Shown here: positions 1 through 7,730 of the stretch, piece by piece | How the letters are laid out: each line of letters begins with the position of its first letter | Position numbering within the stretch: position 1 is the stretch's first letter | Assembly: GCA_002499865.1 (NCBI GenBank) | Contig: DANL01000027.1 | Location: forward strand, 826-33,725 | DNA length: 32,900 bases | DNA from: Euryarchaeota archaeon UBA121 | GTDB lineage: Archaea > Thermoplasmatota > Poseidoniia > Poseidoniales > Thalassarchaeaceae | Reading direction: 5' to 3' | Translations under genes and position numbers: made by a program | The notes under the pieces: generated by a model | Databases searched by the model: none | What the model was told of the DNA's origin: nothing | The model's input: only the letters and a program-made list of their open reading frames with translations

Positions 1-814
1 TAGCTGCAAGGGACCCACTGGTTATGGCATATCTCATCCCAAAACCCCACATAAAATCTTGAAGTCCACCTGCTTCTCCCACGTAGTATTTACCCTCATG
101 GAGATACCTGTCAGGAATGGAAAAGTCCCCCTTGCCACCTACTCTCTTAATCGGTTTCCTATTCAATTCGTAATTCTCCTCATACCATGCTATAGTTTCA
201 TTGAGGTACCTTCCACTCTTCTTCTGTTTTCTCCAAAGACAAGTACAAATCAGGCCAACACCATCAATGATGATTAGGTATGAGTAAGCCCCTGGGGCCA
301 GTTTATCGTTCAGCTGGAAAGAGACATGATTAGGATGATCTGTATGAAAAACCTCTCCAAATGCTATAGCACTGGATTCCTTTGGCCCTGCAGCAATAAT
401 TTGACAATCCTGAGGAGACCTCTTTGACTTATAGTGTATTTTTGCCCCCGCAGCAATTGCCATCCTCTTGAAGCCCTGATCTATACAATGCTCATCAGTA
501 CCTCTCTCGACTACTCTGAATGCAATACCTTCTGTTCTTGGTTGAGTAATCACATCATCTGGATGTATAAGATCAACTACACTGAAAGCATCAGATTTGA
601 AAGACTCAGGGTCAAGGCCCCAATCACGCATATCTTCAAAGAAGTCACTATCGCTTGTCCAATTTTCAAGTCCTTGAAAATCTCCATCAAACCTCGCACC
701 GCTATCTGCTCTGATTTCGTGTACATGAACTTCAATACCCGCTTTAGCCAATATAGTAGCTGCTGATAGTCCCGACAGACCAGCTCCCAAAATGTGTACG
801 GGGTCGCTTTCCAC
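1..814 (-). CDS. FAD-dependent oxidoreductase, geranylgeranyl-reductase-like, C-terminus cut by the window edge
   Basis: The minus-strand frame is open from a GTG at 814 to base 1, so about 271 residues are present and the C-terminus is missing. Near the N-terminus is a Rossmann dinucleotide-binding motif, VHILGAGLSGLSAATILAKA, followed by an acidic residue about where the FAD ribose is bound. Near the window edge is a second flavin-site motif of the GD/GE type, YYVGEAGGLQDFMWGFGMRY. This pairing is typical of the geranylgeranyl reductase / p-hydroxybenzoate hydroxylase group of flavoproteins. In archaea such enzymes often saturate isoprenoid lipid chains, but here the substrate is only a guess. 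GTG at 814 is chosen because the Rossmann strand begins six residues later; the frame stays open upstream, so a longer N-terminus is possible. It is divergent from moaE with an 79-bp gap. Confidence 0.8.
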   Translation of the reverse strand, partial: MESDPVHILGAGLSGLSAATILAKAGIEVHVHEIRADSGARFDGDFQGLENWTSDSDFFEDMRDWGLDPESFKSDAFSVVDLIHPDDVITQPRTEGIAFRVVERGTDEHCIDQGFKRMAIAAGAKIHYKSKRSPQDCQIIAAGPKESSAIAFGEVFHTDHPNHVSFQLNDKLAPGAYSYLIIIDGVGLICTCLWRKQKKSGRYLNETIAWYEENYELNRKPIKRVGGKGDFSIPDRYLHEGKYYVGEAGGLQDFMWGFGMRYAITSGSLAA

Positions 815-893
815 GAATAACCGACTTATGTCATACGCTTCAAGAGTTGGGTTCCATCCGCCTAATTCAAGTCGAGTATGGGGATGCGCAACT

Positions 894-1313
894 ATGACAG
901 TACATGTCTCAGTCGAGGCAGAGGCCCTCAATCCGGAGTCTCTAAGGAAAATTCTGGAAACCAAAAATTGTGGAAGTATTGTCTCATTTATCGGAATCAC
1001 CAGGGGGCAAGAGAATGGCTCTAAGGTAGAGAGATTAGAATTTGATCACTGGGGAAAAGAGCTACCTGTTGTTCTAGAAAGAATTGGGAATAATGCTATT
1101 TCTGACTTCGAAATTAATTCAGTGGTAATCGCTCATAGGATAGGAACAGTATTGCCATCAGAACCTATAGTTTGCATACATGTCGCATCTCCTCACAGAG
1201 CTCCAGGATTTGAAGCGTGCTCTTGGATAATGGATGAATTGAAGACACAAGCCCCCATATGGAAGAAAGAGATTACATCGGATGGCGAATCTTGGAAATC
1301 CGGCCTGGGCTGA
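894..1313 (+). CDS. moaE: Molybdopterin synthase catalytic subunit MoaE
   Basis: A 139-residue protein of normal MoaE length. MoaE, with the sulfur carrier MoaD, inserts the dithiolene sulfurs into precursor Z to give molybdopterin in the cytoplasm. Family motifs in order: HRIG at 81-84, SPHR at 99-102, and LKTQAPIWKKE near 116-126, which carries the lysines that correspond to the catalytic lysines of E. coli MoaE (K117 and K124/K125 here). ATG 894 is chosen over the upstream in-frame ATG at 792 because the conserved fold starts at once after it and the extra residues overlap the divergent flavoprotein gene. moaC follows on the same strand. No moaD or moaA is in the window. Confidence 0.93.
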   Translation: MTVHVSVEAEALNPESLRKILETKNCGSIVSFIGITRGQENGSKVERLEFDHWGKELPVVLERIGNNAISDFEINSVVIAHRIGTVLPSEPIVCIHVASPHRAPGFEACSWIMDELKTQAPIWKKEITSDGESWKSGLG

Positions 1314-1386
1314 AATAATAATTTCATGCAAACACAGGATTTCCAGATTACCTATTAGTGAACCCCCCCTCCCATTAATTGGTAAT

Positions 1387-1845
1387 ATGGATGGCAAAAG
1401 AGTTGGCATTGTCAATGTGGGCTCCAAGAAGATGACATTCAGGGAAGCTAAGGCCACTGGAATTGTCAGGCTATCTGAAGCTAGCCTGAATATTGTCACA
1501 GATGGGAGGTCGATTAAAGGAGACGTCCGAGAAGCATCTACGGTGGCCGCCATTCAAGCCGTTAAAGAAACCCCTCGGATGATTCCTCACTGCCATACAG
1601 TACCAGTGGAGGGGTGTTCGGTTCAATGGGAGGTTGAGCCGACTGGTTTGAGGTGTACCGTGACAGTGAGCACACACTGGACAACCGGAGTAGAGATGGA
1701 GGCCCTATGCGGGGTAAGTGCAGGACTTCTCTGTGCATTCGATATGCTCAAATCAACTGAGAAAGACTCAAATGGACAATATTTGGATACATCAATCGAT
1801 GAAATTAGAGTTTTGCACAAGAAGAAAGGCGAGCCGCACAATTGA
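1387..1845 (+). CDS. moaC: Cyclic pyranopterin monophosphate synthase MoaC
   Basis: A 152-residue MoaC, the enzyme that, after MoaA, forms cyclic pyranopterin monophosphate (precursor Z) from the GTP-derived intermediate. Visible motifs: KGDVREAS at 44-51, the MoaC hallmark IPHCHTVPVEG at 66-76, and GVEMEALCGVSAGLLCAFDM at 101-120. A later TEKD matches the conserved catalytic Lys/Asp region. The start is uncertain: the frame is open back to an ATG at 1282, which would add 35 residues and overlap moaE by 32 bp. ATG 1387 fits the usual family N-terminus, since the segment VGIVNVGSK aligns with the early HMVDVS region. No clear Shine-Dalgarno precedes either. It forms a pathway pair with moaE. 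Confidence 0.92.
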   Translation: MDGKRVGIVNVGSKKMTFREAKATGIVRLSEASLNIVTDGRSIKGDVREASTVAAIQAVKETPRMIPHCHTVPVEGCSVQWEVEPTGLRCTVTVSTHWTTGVEMEALCGVSAGLLCAFDMLKSTEKDSNGQYLDTSIDEIRVLHKKKGEPHN

Positions 1846-1870
1846 ATGACCAGTTACCCTTCGCAGGTAC

Positions 1871-2824
1871 ATGGCGACAACAAATCTGATGGATTTCTTC
1901 CTTCAAGCTACTGAGGCGGCCGCGGTTGCGGCTTCTCCCTGGAGAGGAAAGGGAGATGGCAAGGCCGCTGATGGTGCGGCCGTGGAGGCAATGAGGGCCG
2001 TCTTCGATAAAGTTCCATTCGATGGCAGAGTTGCAATTGGTGAAGGAGAGAGGGACGATGCCCCCATGCTTTGGATAGGCGAGCCTCTTGGATCGATGCA
2101 GGGGGTATCTGGCGCTCCGAGGATTGATATCGCCGTAGATCCACTAGAGTGTACCAATCATGTAGCTAACAATCTCCCCAATGCTATGGCAGTCTTAGCC
2201 GCCGCTCCAAGGGGTTCACTCTTGCATGCACCAGATTGCTACATGAACAAAATTGCTGGCTCCAAGGAATTACTCGGGGAATTGAGCCTCGATGCTGAGA
2301 ATTCTTACAATTTAGAAACAGCATGTAGAATCTTGGCAAAGGCCCCTTCAGAACTCAATGTGGTGGTAATGGATCGTCCCAGACACGCTGATCTAATCAG
2401 GGATATCAATGATTTTGGAGCGAATGTCATAAGAATTGGAGATGGAGACGTCTCAGCCGCGCTTAATGCGGCGGATCCAGAATCCGATATTGACTTGCTA
2501 ATGGGAATAGGGGCCGCTCCAGAGGGAGTCATCACTGCAACCGCTCTGAGGGGACTCGATGCTACTTTTCAAGGAAGATTGGTTTTCAAGAATGAAGGTC
2601 ACAGGGAGAGGGCTGAAAGGATGATAGAGGGGGATATTGAGAGACTTTGGGACAGAGACGATCTATGCTCATCAGATGACTCCATATTCATTGGATCAGG
2701 AGTTTGCGACGGAAGAACCAAGGGAGTGGAATTCCATCAGGACGGCAAGGCATCAGTGTATTCAGAAATCATTGATGTATCTTCCGGAATTCATAAATTT
2801 GTATCGTCTACTAGAAAATTCTAG
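1871..2824 (+). CDS. glpX: Class II fructose-1,6-bisphosphatase (GlpX type)
   Basis: A 317-residue protein matching the GlpX family, which removes the C1 phosphate of fructose 1,6-bisphosphate in gluconeogenesis. Motifs: KAADGAAVEAMR at 31-42, IGEGERDDAPML at 56-67, the metal/phosphate motif DPLECTN at 90-96, and APDCYMNKI soon after. The usual motif is DP(I/L)EGT, so the Gly is replaced by Cys here; all acidic ligands are kept. Start ATG 1871 gives the normal N-terminus. It lies 25 bp after moaC and 70 bp before the aldolase gene, the preceding gluconeogenic step, so the two enzymes are likely co-expressed. Most archaea use a bifunctional aldolase/phosphatase instead, so this bacterial-type gene suggests ancient transfer. 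Confidence 0.93.
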   Translation: MATTNLMDFFLQATEAAAVAASPWRGKGDGKAADGAAVEAMRAVFDKVPFDGRVAIGEGERDDAPMLWIGEPLGSMQGVSGAPRIDIAVDPLECTNHVANNLPNAMAVLAAAPRGSLLHAPDCYMNKIAGSKELLGELSLDAENSYNLETACRILAKAPSELNVVVMDRPRHADLIRDINDFGANVIRIGDGDVSAALNAADPESDIDLLMGIGAAPEGVITATALRGLDATFQGRLVFKNEGHRERAERMIEGDIERLWDRDDLCSSDDSIFIGSGVCDGRTKGVEFHQDGKASVYSEIIDVSSGIHKFVSSTRKF

Positions 2825-2894
2825 CCCCTGCTAACTAATCCTCCTAACGATGGATTAATTTCTCATCACTTACTCGTAGCATTCGGTAGCGGAT

Positions 2895-3905
2895 ATGGAT
2901 AAGCAACTTCTTGAGAAGACAGCAAGGGAACTAGTGGCATCTGGGAAGGGCATTCTTGCAGCAGATGAAAGTAACGGGACAATGTCTAGCAGACTGGAAG
3001 CGGTTGGTATCGAACCATCTCCAGAGGCTCGAAGGATGTACAGATCCAATATATTTTCAACTAAGGGATATGAGTCCGCAATAAGCGGAGTTATTCTCTT
3101 CGACGAAACAATCAGACAATCCATGGACGATGGAACCTCTATTCCAGAATACCTTTCCAGCAGGGGCATACATCCCGGTATCAAGGTTGACACTGGTGCG
3201 AAGGATCTTGCCAATCATTCAGGTGAGAAAATCACAGAAGGTCTAGATGGGCTCAGAGATAGGTGTGCCGAGTATTTTTCAATGGGCGCTCGTTTTGCTA
3301 AGTGGCGAGCAGTCATCAGAATTGGACAAAATATGCCTAGTATTGCCAATATCTCAACAAATGCGCACGCTCTAGCCAGATATGCTTCGATTTGCCAAGA
3401 GCAAGGACTAGTGCCCATAATCGAGCCTGAGGTCATTATGGAGGGGGATCACACTGCGGAAAGATGCTTTCAGGTTACTTCTGAAATACTTTCACAGACA
3501 TTCAAGGATTGTAAAAAACAGGGGGTTCACCTTCCTGGGACCCTGCTCAAGCCAAATATGATAATGCCCGGAAAGGATTCCAATGTACAGATTTCCAGGG
3601 AAGAGGTAGCCAAACTTACCGTTAACTGCCTTTCCATGAATGTTCCAGAAGAGGTCGAGGGAATCGTATTCCTATCTGGGGGTCAATCCGATGAAGACGC
3701 CACTGCCCATCTTAATTTGATGAACTCAATGGACACAGAGCATCCATGGCAGCTATCCTACTCATATGGGAGGGCACTTCTTGCACACGCCTTACAGACT
3801 TGGGCTGAAGGTTCCGCTGAGGATAGTCAAAATGCCTTTGCCCACCGGGCAGAAATGAACAGTCTCGCGCGCAGTGGAGACTGGGCTTCACATTTGGAAT
3901 CTTGA
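2895..3905 (+). CDS. Class I fructose-bisphosphate aldolase
   Basis: A 336-residue Schiff-base aldolase that interconverts fructose 1,6-bisphosphate with dihydroxyacetone phosphate and glyceraldehyde 3-phosphate. Motifs in order: KGILAADESNG at 18-28, ARFAKWRAV at 132-140, VPIIEPEVIMEGDH at 173-186, LLKPNM at 217-222 with the Schiff-base lysine at 219, FLSGGQSDEDA and PWQLSYSYGRALL. This is the animal/plant/bacterial class I type (PF00274), not the DhnA type common in archaea. The length is close to the family norm. It follows glpX on the same strand, so aldol condensation and dephosphorylation are encoded together. The next gene is convergent, 56 bp away. Confidence 0.95.
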   Translation: MDKQLLEKTARELVASGKGILAADESNGTMSSRLEAVGIEPSPEARRMYRSNIFSTKGYESAISGVILFDETIRQSMDDGTSIPEYLSSRGIHPGIKVDTGAKDLANHSGEKITEGLDGLRDRCAEYFSMGARFAKWRAVIRIGQNMPSIANISTNAHALARYASICQEQGLVPIIEPEVIMEGDHTAERCFQVTSEILSQTFKDCKKQGVHLPGTLLKPNMIMPGKDSNVQISREEVAKLTVNCLSMNVPEEVEGIVFLSGGQSDEDATAHLNLMNSMDTEHPWQLSYSYGRALLAHALQTWAEGSAEDSQNAFAHRAEMNSLARSGDWASHLES

Positions 3906-3961
3906 CAAGGCCAGATCCGTAGCACAGATATCTGAAGGGACTTCTTATTTGAGTATGAGAA

Positions 3962-4216
3962 TTAGTTCTCTCCTTCGAGAACCCCTGGTCTAAGTTGCCA
4001 GACACATATCTCATATCGACCAGACAGGGCACCACCTCTCTTGGTTGTTGCAACTTTCATGATGTCCTTATCCTTTGATAGAACATTTCCAAGTTGCTGA
4101 GGAGTAGTCCCATGCCTCATGGTCGTGTTCACATGTTCTAGGATTTCTGTAGTATTAGCCTCTCCTCTAGAGTGCAGGAATTTCTTTATTTTTTGCCTAA
4201 GTCTTGTAGTTCTCAT
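3962..4216 (-). CDS. Small winged-helix-like DNA-binding protein (second of a tandem pair)
   Basis: An 84-residue basic protein. The first half reads as a helix-turn-helix: RQKIKKFLHSRGEANTTEIL, then a second helical stretch ending QQLGNVLSKD. A short wing-like strand pair follows: IMKVATTKRGG. It is a paralogue of the gene just upstream, sharing the pattern R..I+KF...R..NT.EI ... VL..D..I ... T.+R.G. An excellent Shine-Dalgarno, AAGGAGGAG, overlaps the stop codon of the upstream gene and sits 6 bases before the ATG, so the two are translationally linked with a 3-bp gap. The DNA-binding role is inferred from fold-like sequence only; a role in RNA or protein binding is possible. Confidence 0.75.
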   Translation of the reverse strand: MRTTRLRQKIKKFLHSRGEANTTEILEHVNTTMRHGTTPQQLGNVLSKDKDIMKVATTKRGGALSGRYEICVWQLRPGVLEGEN

Positions 4217-4219
4217 TTT

Positions 4220-4492
4220 TTACTCCTCCTTAATGGGCTTTTCACGCTCATGATGAGCTACCCACTCTTCAGTTGCCCATTCTGAAAGTGGGTATTCGCG
4301 ACCAGAAATTCCGCTCCTCCTTATGGTGCCGATCCTAACTATTGAGCTATCAGACTCTAGTACTCCAGAAATGTCACTTTGCATATTTGCAAACTCTGAC
4401 TTTCCTTCCAACCAGTTAGCTATTTCAGCAGTATTTCTTGGTCTCTGAGAAATGAACTTTCTAATCATTTTTCGGACATTATCCGATGTCAT
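4220..4492 (-). CDS. Small winged-helix-like DNA-binding protein (first of a tandem pair)
   Basis: A 90-residue protein paralogous to its downstream neighbour. Residues 1-30 (VRKMIRKFISQRPRNTAEIA) form the likely first two helices. A central ISGVLESDSSIVRIGTIRRSG follows as recognition helix plus wing, and the C-terminal tail is charged (HEREKPIKEE). The family is unknown to me. It is the lead gene of a two-gene minus operon that faces, across a 255-bp gap, the large plus-strand winged-helix gene. That gap holds an 11-bp inverted repeat, so one of these proteins could regulate the divergent promoters; this is inference. Confidence 0.75.
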   Translation of the reverse strand: MTSDNVRKMIRKFISQRPRNTAEIANWLEGKSEFANMQSDISGVLESDSSIVRIGTIRRSGISGREYPLSEWATEEWVAHHEREKPIKEE

Positions 4493-4747
4493 ATTATCCA
4501 GCTTCTCCTGATTACCGGTCCCCGTTGCTTACCCGATGTACACAGGATAGCAGACACTGATATAACCGTTCTGTACGATTTAGCCAACTTTAGTTACCTA
4601 TCATCACAGTAAATCCCATAATTATGATGTTACTACTCGGTGTTGAAATGGAACCAGTCTATTCTCCACTAGAAATGTGTAATAAAATGTAACAATTCAG
4701 ATTATTTTATTACAAATAACTAATGTGGAATGATTCAATGGTGGTAG
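4493..4747. promoter_or_regulatory. AT-rich divergent promoter region
   Basis: This 255-bp gap lies between two divergent transcription units, so promoters for both strands should be here. The right half (about 4600-4740) is very AT-rich. A TATA-like TTTTATTAC occurs about 40 bases before the plus-strand start. GGTGGTAG directly before ATG 4748 is a plausible ribosome site. The only striking structure is the inverted repeat at 4678-4714. I see no gene in the gap. Confidence 0.55.
4678..4714. repeat. Perfect 11-bp inverted repeat, candidate operator
   Basis: TGTAATAAAAT at 4678-4688 is the exact reverse complement of ATTTTATTACA at 4704-4714, with a 15-base spacer. The centres of the arms are 26 bp apart. 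The repeat ends 33 bp before the ATG of the 872-residue winged-helix gene, so it overlaps the probable core promoter. The size and symmetry suit a dimeric or paired winged-helix regulator; a simple RNA hairpin is less likely because the stem is nearly all A-T. Confidence 0.55.
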
Positions 4748-7366
4748 ATGATGTCGGATGATTCCAAATTCAATGCGAATGTTGACGAATCTTTGTCTCC
4801 CTCTAAAATCAGAAGTAGGAATAAAAGGAGAATTTTGGGTTTTCTATCCGAGGGCAGATCTACAGTTGGTGAAATTGCAAGCGCAACTGGAATCAGGGTC
4901 CCACATGCATCTGCAGAAATTAGGAGGCTGAGAAACGCAACACTGGTAGACAGCGATATGCCTGCCGGAAGTAGAGGCGCTAAACTACATCTCACAGAGG
5001 CTGGATGGTCAGCCATCAAATCGGACGAATTGGCATTAGCGGCTGAAGCGATTCCCATTTCAAGAGAAGAGGGAAACTACTGCATACTTTTCCGCGATGG
5101 CCCAAACCTCCTATTGGGGCTTTTAGAACAACCTTCTTCTCCATTGGTCCCAATTCCTGATAGGCCACCACCGGAAACAGAAGTGGATCATTTTTCCAGT
5201 GGAACCGAAGGGGTTCCTTGGAGCTGGGCGGTATTGAAGGAAAGAACCCCAAGGTGGATCGACCTTTCAACCAATGAATACAGAATTTCTCCCCCTGTAT
5301 ATGACAAGGGGAAAATTGAAACTTTTTCTGAGAGTGAATCCATAGTTGGCATAGTTAGGGCCAAGCTATTAGATGAGGAACGGCCAATCGCCGTAGCACC
5401 TGGAAAATGGTTCTCGGGACCCATCCACAGGCCAAAGCCTCCTCTCCCAGAAGCATCAATGCATAGAGGGCAGTGGACCCTTGCTAGATGTCACGAGTTA
5501 GCCCCAGATATCAGGCCCGCTTCTCCGGTAATTGCCGTGGCATCCGAAAGACTGCCCCGATCCATGCTACTCAAAGCCTCTAGGCAGGGATCATTGATTA
5601 TTGCTGATCTTACTGGATTCGAGTCCGAAGGAGAGAAGTATCCTATTGAAACTCTGGAACACTGGGTTTCTGTAGCTCATCCCCGTCTTTCCGAATCGGA
5701 GAGATCGAGAAGATGTCAAGCATTGAAAGACAGAGTATCGGGGGCGAGGAGGGCTAGAACCGAAGACTCCACATGGAGAAGATTCAGACAAGACTGGGGG
5801 AAATCGGAATTTTCATCCTCAGACGTTCTACCAAGATTATTGGACACTAGGGGTCTTGGCAGAGCGGCTTCAGAGTCACTAACTAGATGGGCAATTTCAA
5901 CCCAAGGAAACCTACCACTAGTTATCGATATTCCAAAAAACTCCTCTAAAGATTTACTTAATTTAGTATCTTCTAGTGAGAATCTCAGGATGGCATTGGT
6001 CGAAAAAAAACTCCAATCATTTTCGAAGCTAGATACCCTGACTGCCGATCCACTCAGGCCATTGCCATGGATGAGTTTGACGACTAGCAGCGGAAAGGAA
6101 ATGCCAGTGAGGATTGTAGATCCTATCTTACACTCTCCTGATGCATACGATGTAACAATCACCGGGAAGAAAAATATTCATATTACTAGTGAGCTAGAAA
6201 GCTTAGTCTCAACAATAGAAGATCAGGAATATAAGTCAATAGTCAAATCCGCACTATCTCAGTTTCCTGAGGGGAATGAAGATTGGGCAAATAGGATGGA
6301 AGCAAGATATCCAATAGCATCATGGATAGCATCAACACCACGTTCTAGATGGCCTAGATGGCAGAGGCTGAGCACAAGACTCGATCCAAAATGGCTTTCA
6401 ATACTAGATTTTGATTTTCTACCTCTCGAAGGACTATCCGAGGTTGCTGATGTGGCACCGCAATCTGTCTTGGATGTATTTTCTACAGAGTTTACCAGAC
6501 TACTTCGATCTGATAGGAATTCCGCACTTAGGTCTAGGCCCACCATAGACTCTATGAATGCATCCAAGGGATCTTCTTGGGTTGCATCACAGCTATTAGC
6601 TAACTCAGCATGGTTGCCTGAATCCCTGCATGATGACCTATTGGATTGGGCATTAGAAGTATGGCTAGCTAATCCTCCCTCACGCTCTGTCGAGACTCTA
6701 CAAGGATTACTATGGCTAATTTCTTCACGTGACGACTTTACCAAAGAGAAAACAGAAAAAACCCTCGAGAAAATCCTCTCCAAGGCAGGTGAGCTACCCA
6801 CTGGTCATGATATCAAAACATGGTCTATAATGAATAGATTAATCGCCAAGCAGGAAGCTCCTACGATTGAAAATGTAGAACAGATAATCACTACTCTACC
6901 ACTAGAATGGTGGACGCATATTTCCTCCGATTTACTGGAATGGGCGCTCCAAGATGATGAAATATTTTCTTGGCTAATTACCAGAGAAATATCTTGGCCA
7001 GCAGCAATCTTGAGGCCAATCGGTGAAAAATGTGAATTCCCTTTCAAAGGCGAATTGGAATACTTTGGTTGCAACCCTGGGATCAGAGGACTGCTATCTC
7101 GAAGATTCAAAGGAAAGGAAGATATTCCAAATGAAGCGCAATCCTTGCTTGATCTTCTCGAGTCTCTGGATGCTATTAACGAGAACAGAGCTCCAAAAAT
7201 AGGTAAGACTCACTCTCTAGTAGGTTGGTTGGCTCAACCATCAGATAAATGGCCTAATTTCCCAATCTCTTCGGTGTTACAAGGAGACAATAACGTGGCT
7301 GAAAGACTGCTCCTGAGGAAATCTGGATTTCATGAAGGTCTGTTAACAAACGTCGCATTCGAATAG
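4748..7366 (+). CDS. Large protein with N-terminal winged helix and unknown C-terminal region
   Basis: An 872-residue soluble protein. Residues about 20-90 look like a MarR/ArsR-type winged helix: NKRRILGFLSEGRSTVGEIA, then a recognition helix with VPHASAEIRRLRN and a wing ending in TEAGWSAI. The remaining 780 residues show no motif I recognise: no Walker, protease or nuclease signature and no membrane segment. They are rich in Trp and Ser, with repeated helical W-containing stretches such as LPLEWWTHISSDLLEWALQD, which could mean an alpha-helical repeat scaffold. ATG 4748 is followed at once by a second ATG. It is divergent from two small winged-helix genes. A sensory or scaffold transcription regulator is plausible, but function is unknown. 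Confidence 0.85.
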   Translation: MMSDDSKFNANVDESLSPSKIRSRNKRRILGFLSEGRSTVGEIASATGIRVPHASAEIRRLRNATLVDSDMPAGSRGAKLHLTEAGWSAIKSDELALAAEAIPISREEGNYCILFRDGPNLLLGLLEQPSSPLVPIPDRPPPETEVDHFSSGTEGVPWSWAVLKERTPRWIDLSTNEYRISPPVYDKGKIETFSESESIVGIVRAKLLDEERPIAVAPGKWFSGPIHRPKPPLPEASMHRGQWTLARCHELAPDIRPASPVIAVASERLPRSMLLKASRQGSLIIADLTGFESEGEKYPIETLEHWVSVAHPRLSESERSRRCQALKDRVSGARRARTEDSTWRRFRQDWGKSEFSSSDVLPRLLDTRGLGRAASESLTRWAISTQGNLPLVIDIPKNSSKDLLNLVSSSENLRMALVEKKLQSFSKLDTLTADPLRPLPWMSLTTSSGKEMPVRIVDPILHSPDAYDVTITGKKNIHITSELESLVSTIEDQEYKSIVKSALSQFPEGNEDWANRMEARYPIASWIASTPRSRWPRWQRLSTRLDPKWLSILDFDFLPLEGLSEVADVAPQSVLDVFSTEFTRLLRSDRNSALRSRPTIDSMNASKGSSWVASQLLANSAWLPESLHDDLLDWALEVWLANPPSRSVETLQGLLWLISSRDDFTKEKTEKTLEKILSKAGELPTGHDIKTWSIMNRLIAKQEAPTIENVEQIITTLPLEWWTHISSDLLEWALQDDEIFSWLITREISWPAAILRPIGEKCEFPFKGELEYFGCNPGIRGLLSRRFKGKEDIPNEAQSLLDLLESLDAINENRAPKIGKTHSLVGWLAQPSDKWPNFPISSVLQGDNNVAERLLLRKSGFHEGLLTNVAFE

Positions 7367-7374
7367 AGCCTCTA

Positions 7375-7700
7375 GACCGTGGGGTTCATTTCCTACTCTG
7401 GTTGCGGAGAAACGCCCAACGGCAACACCATGTTGACAAAACCCCCTCGCCGGAGGTTGAGGATGAAACATGGTACCACGTTTGGGTAGCCATCTGTCGA
7501 AGACCAGTGGGATTGTCTGATGACGAAATGAACACTGGCGCAAATCAGGTGGCCGGACCGTGTTAGGTCCCCTGAGGACCCATTGGGGATGAATCAAGGG
7601 ACTACCCCATTGTCCGACAGACGTCCCGGGGTGGGTCAGGCGCCCGAGCTAAGCTGTGAAGGCCGCCGTTACGCCCCGGGGCACACATTCTTCCAAAGCC
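7375..7700. ncRNA. Candidate structured RNA of unassigned class
   Basis: Between the 872-residue gene and the CoA gene is a 364-bp stretch with no credible ORF and visibly higher G+C than its neighbours. It contains many paired arms: GTTGC 7401/GCAAC 7422; ACCATGTT 7427/AACATGGT 7467, which encloses a hairpin 7440-7458; TCTGTCG 7493/CGACAGA 7615, which encloses CCAGTG 7504/CACTGG 7533, GGTCC 7566/GGACC 7576 and TGGGG 7584/CCCCA 7605; and CCCGGGG 7625/CCCCGGG 7674. A further GGGTAG 7484/CTACCC 7602 could form a pseudoknot. Strand is unclear: G-U wobbles would extend some stems on plus and others on minus. RNase P RNA and SRP RNA are the obvious candidates, but I do not find the GAGGAAAG or GGAAGG-AGCAG signatures. 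Confidence 0.55.
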
Positions 7701-7730
7701 CTCAAGACTCTCCACTGTAGCAGGGTATCG

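Noticed and set aside
59..766. Plus-strand ORFs antisense to the first gene
   Set aside because: They are shadows; the minus frame carries clear FAD-binding motifs across the whole stretch.
1282..1386. N-terminal extension of moaC from ATG 1282
   Set aside because: It overlaps moaE by 32 bp and adds residues with no match to the MoaC N-terminus; kept only as an alternative.
7515..7550. C/D-box-like TGATGA...CTGA-type motif inside the structured gap
   Set aside because: The D box is not intact and the spacing is wrong for a sRNA guide.
7343..7597. 84-residue minus-strand ORF across the structured gap
   Set aside because: Composition is Pro/Arg/His-rich and unlike the neighbours, no ribosome site is seen, and the same bases form complementary arms that fit an RNA better.
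7375..7700. Assignment of the structured gap to RNase P RNA or SRP RNA
   Set aside because: The GAGGAAAG core of RNase P and the GGAAGG...AGCAG helix-8 motif of SRP RNA were not found on either strand.
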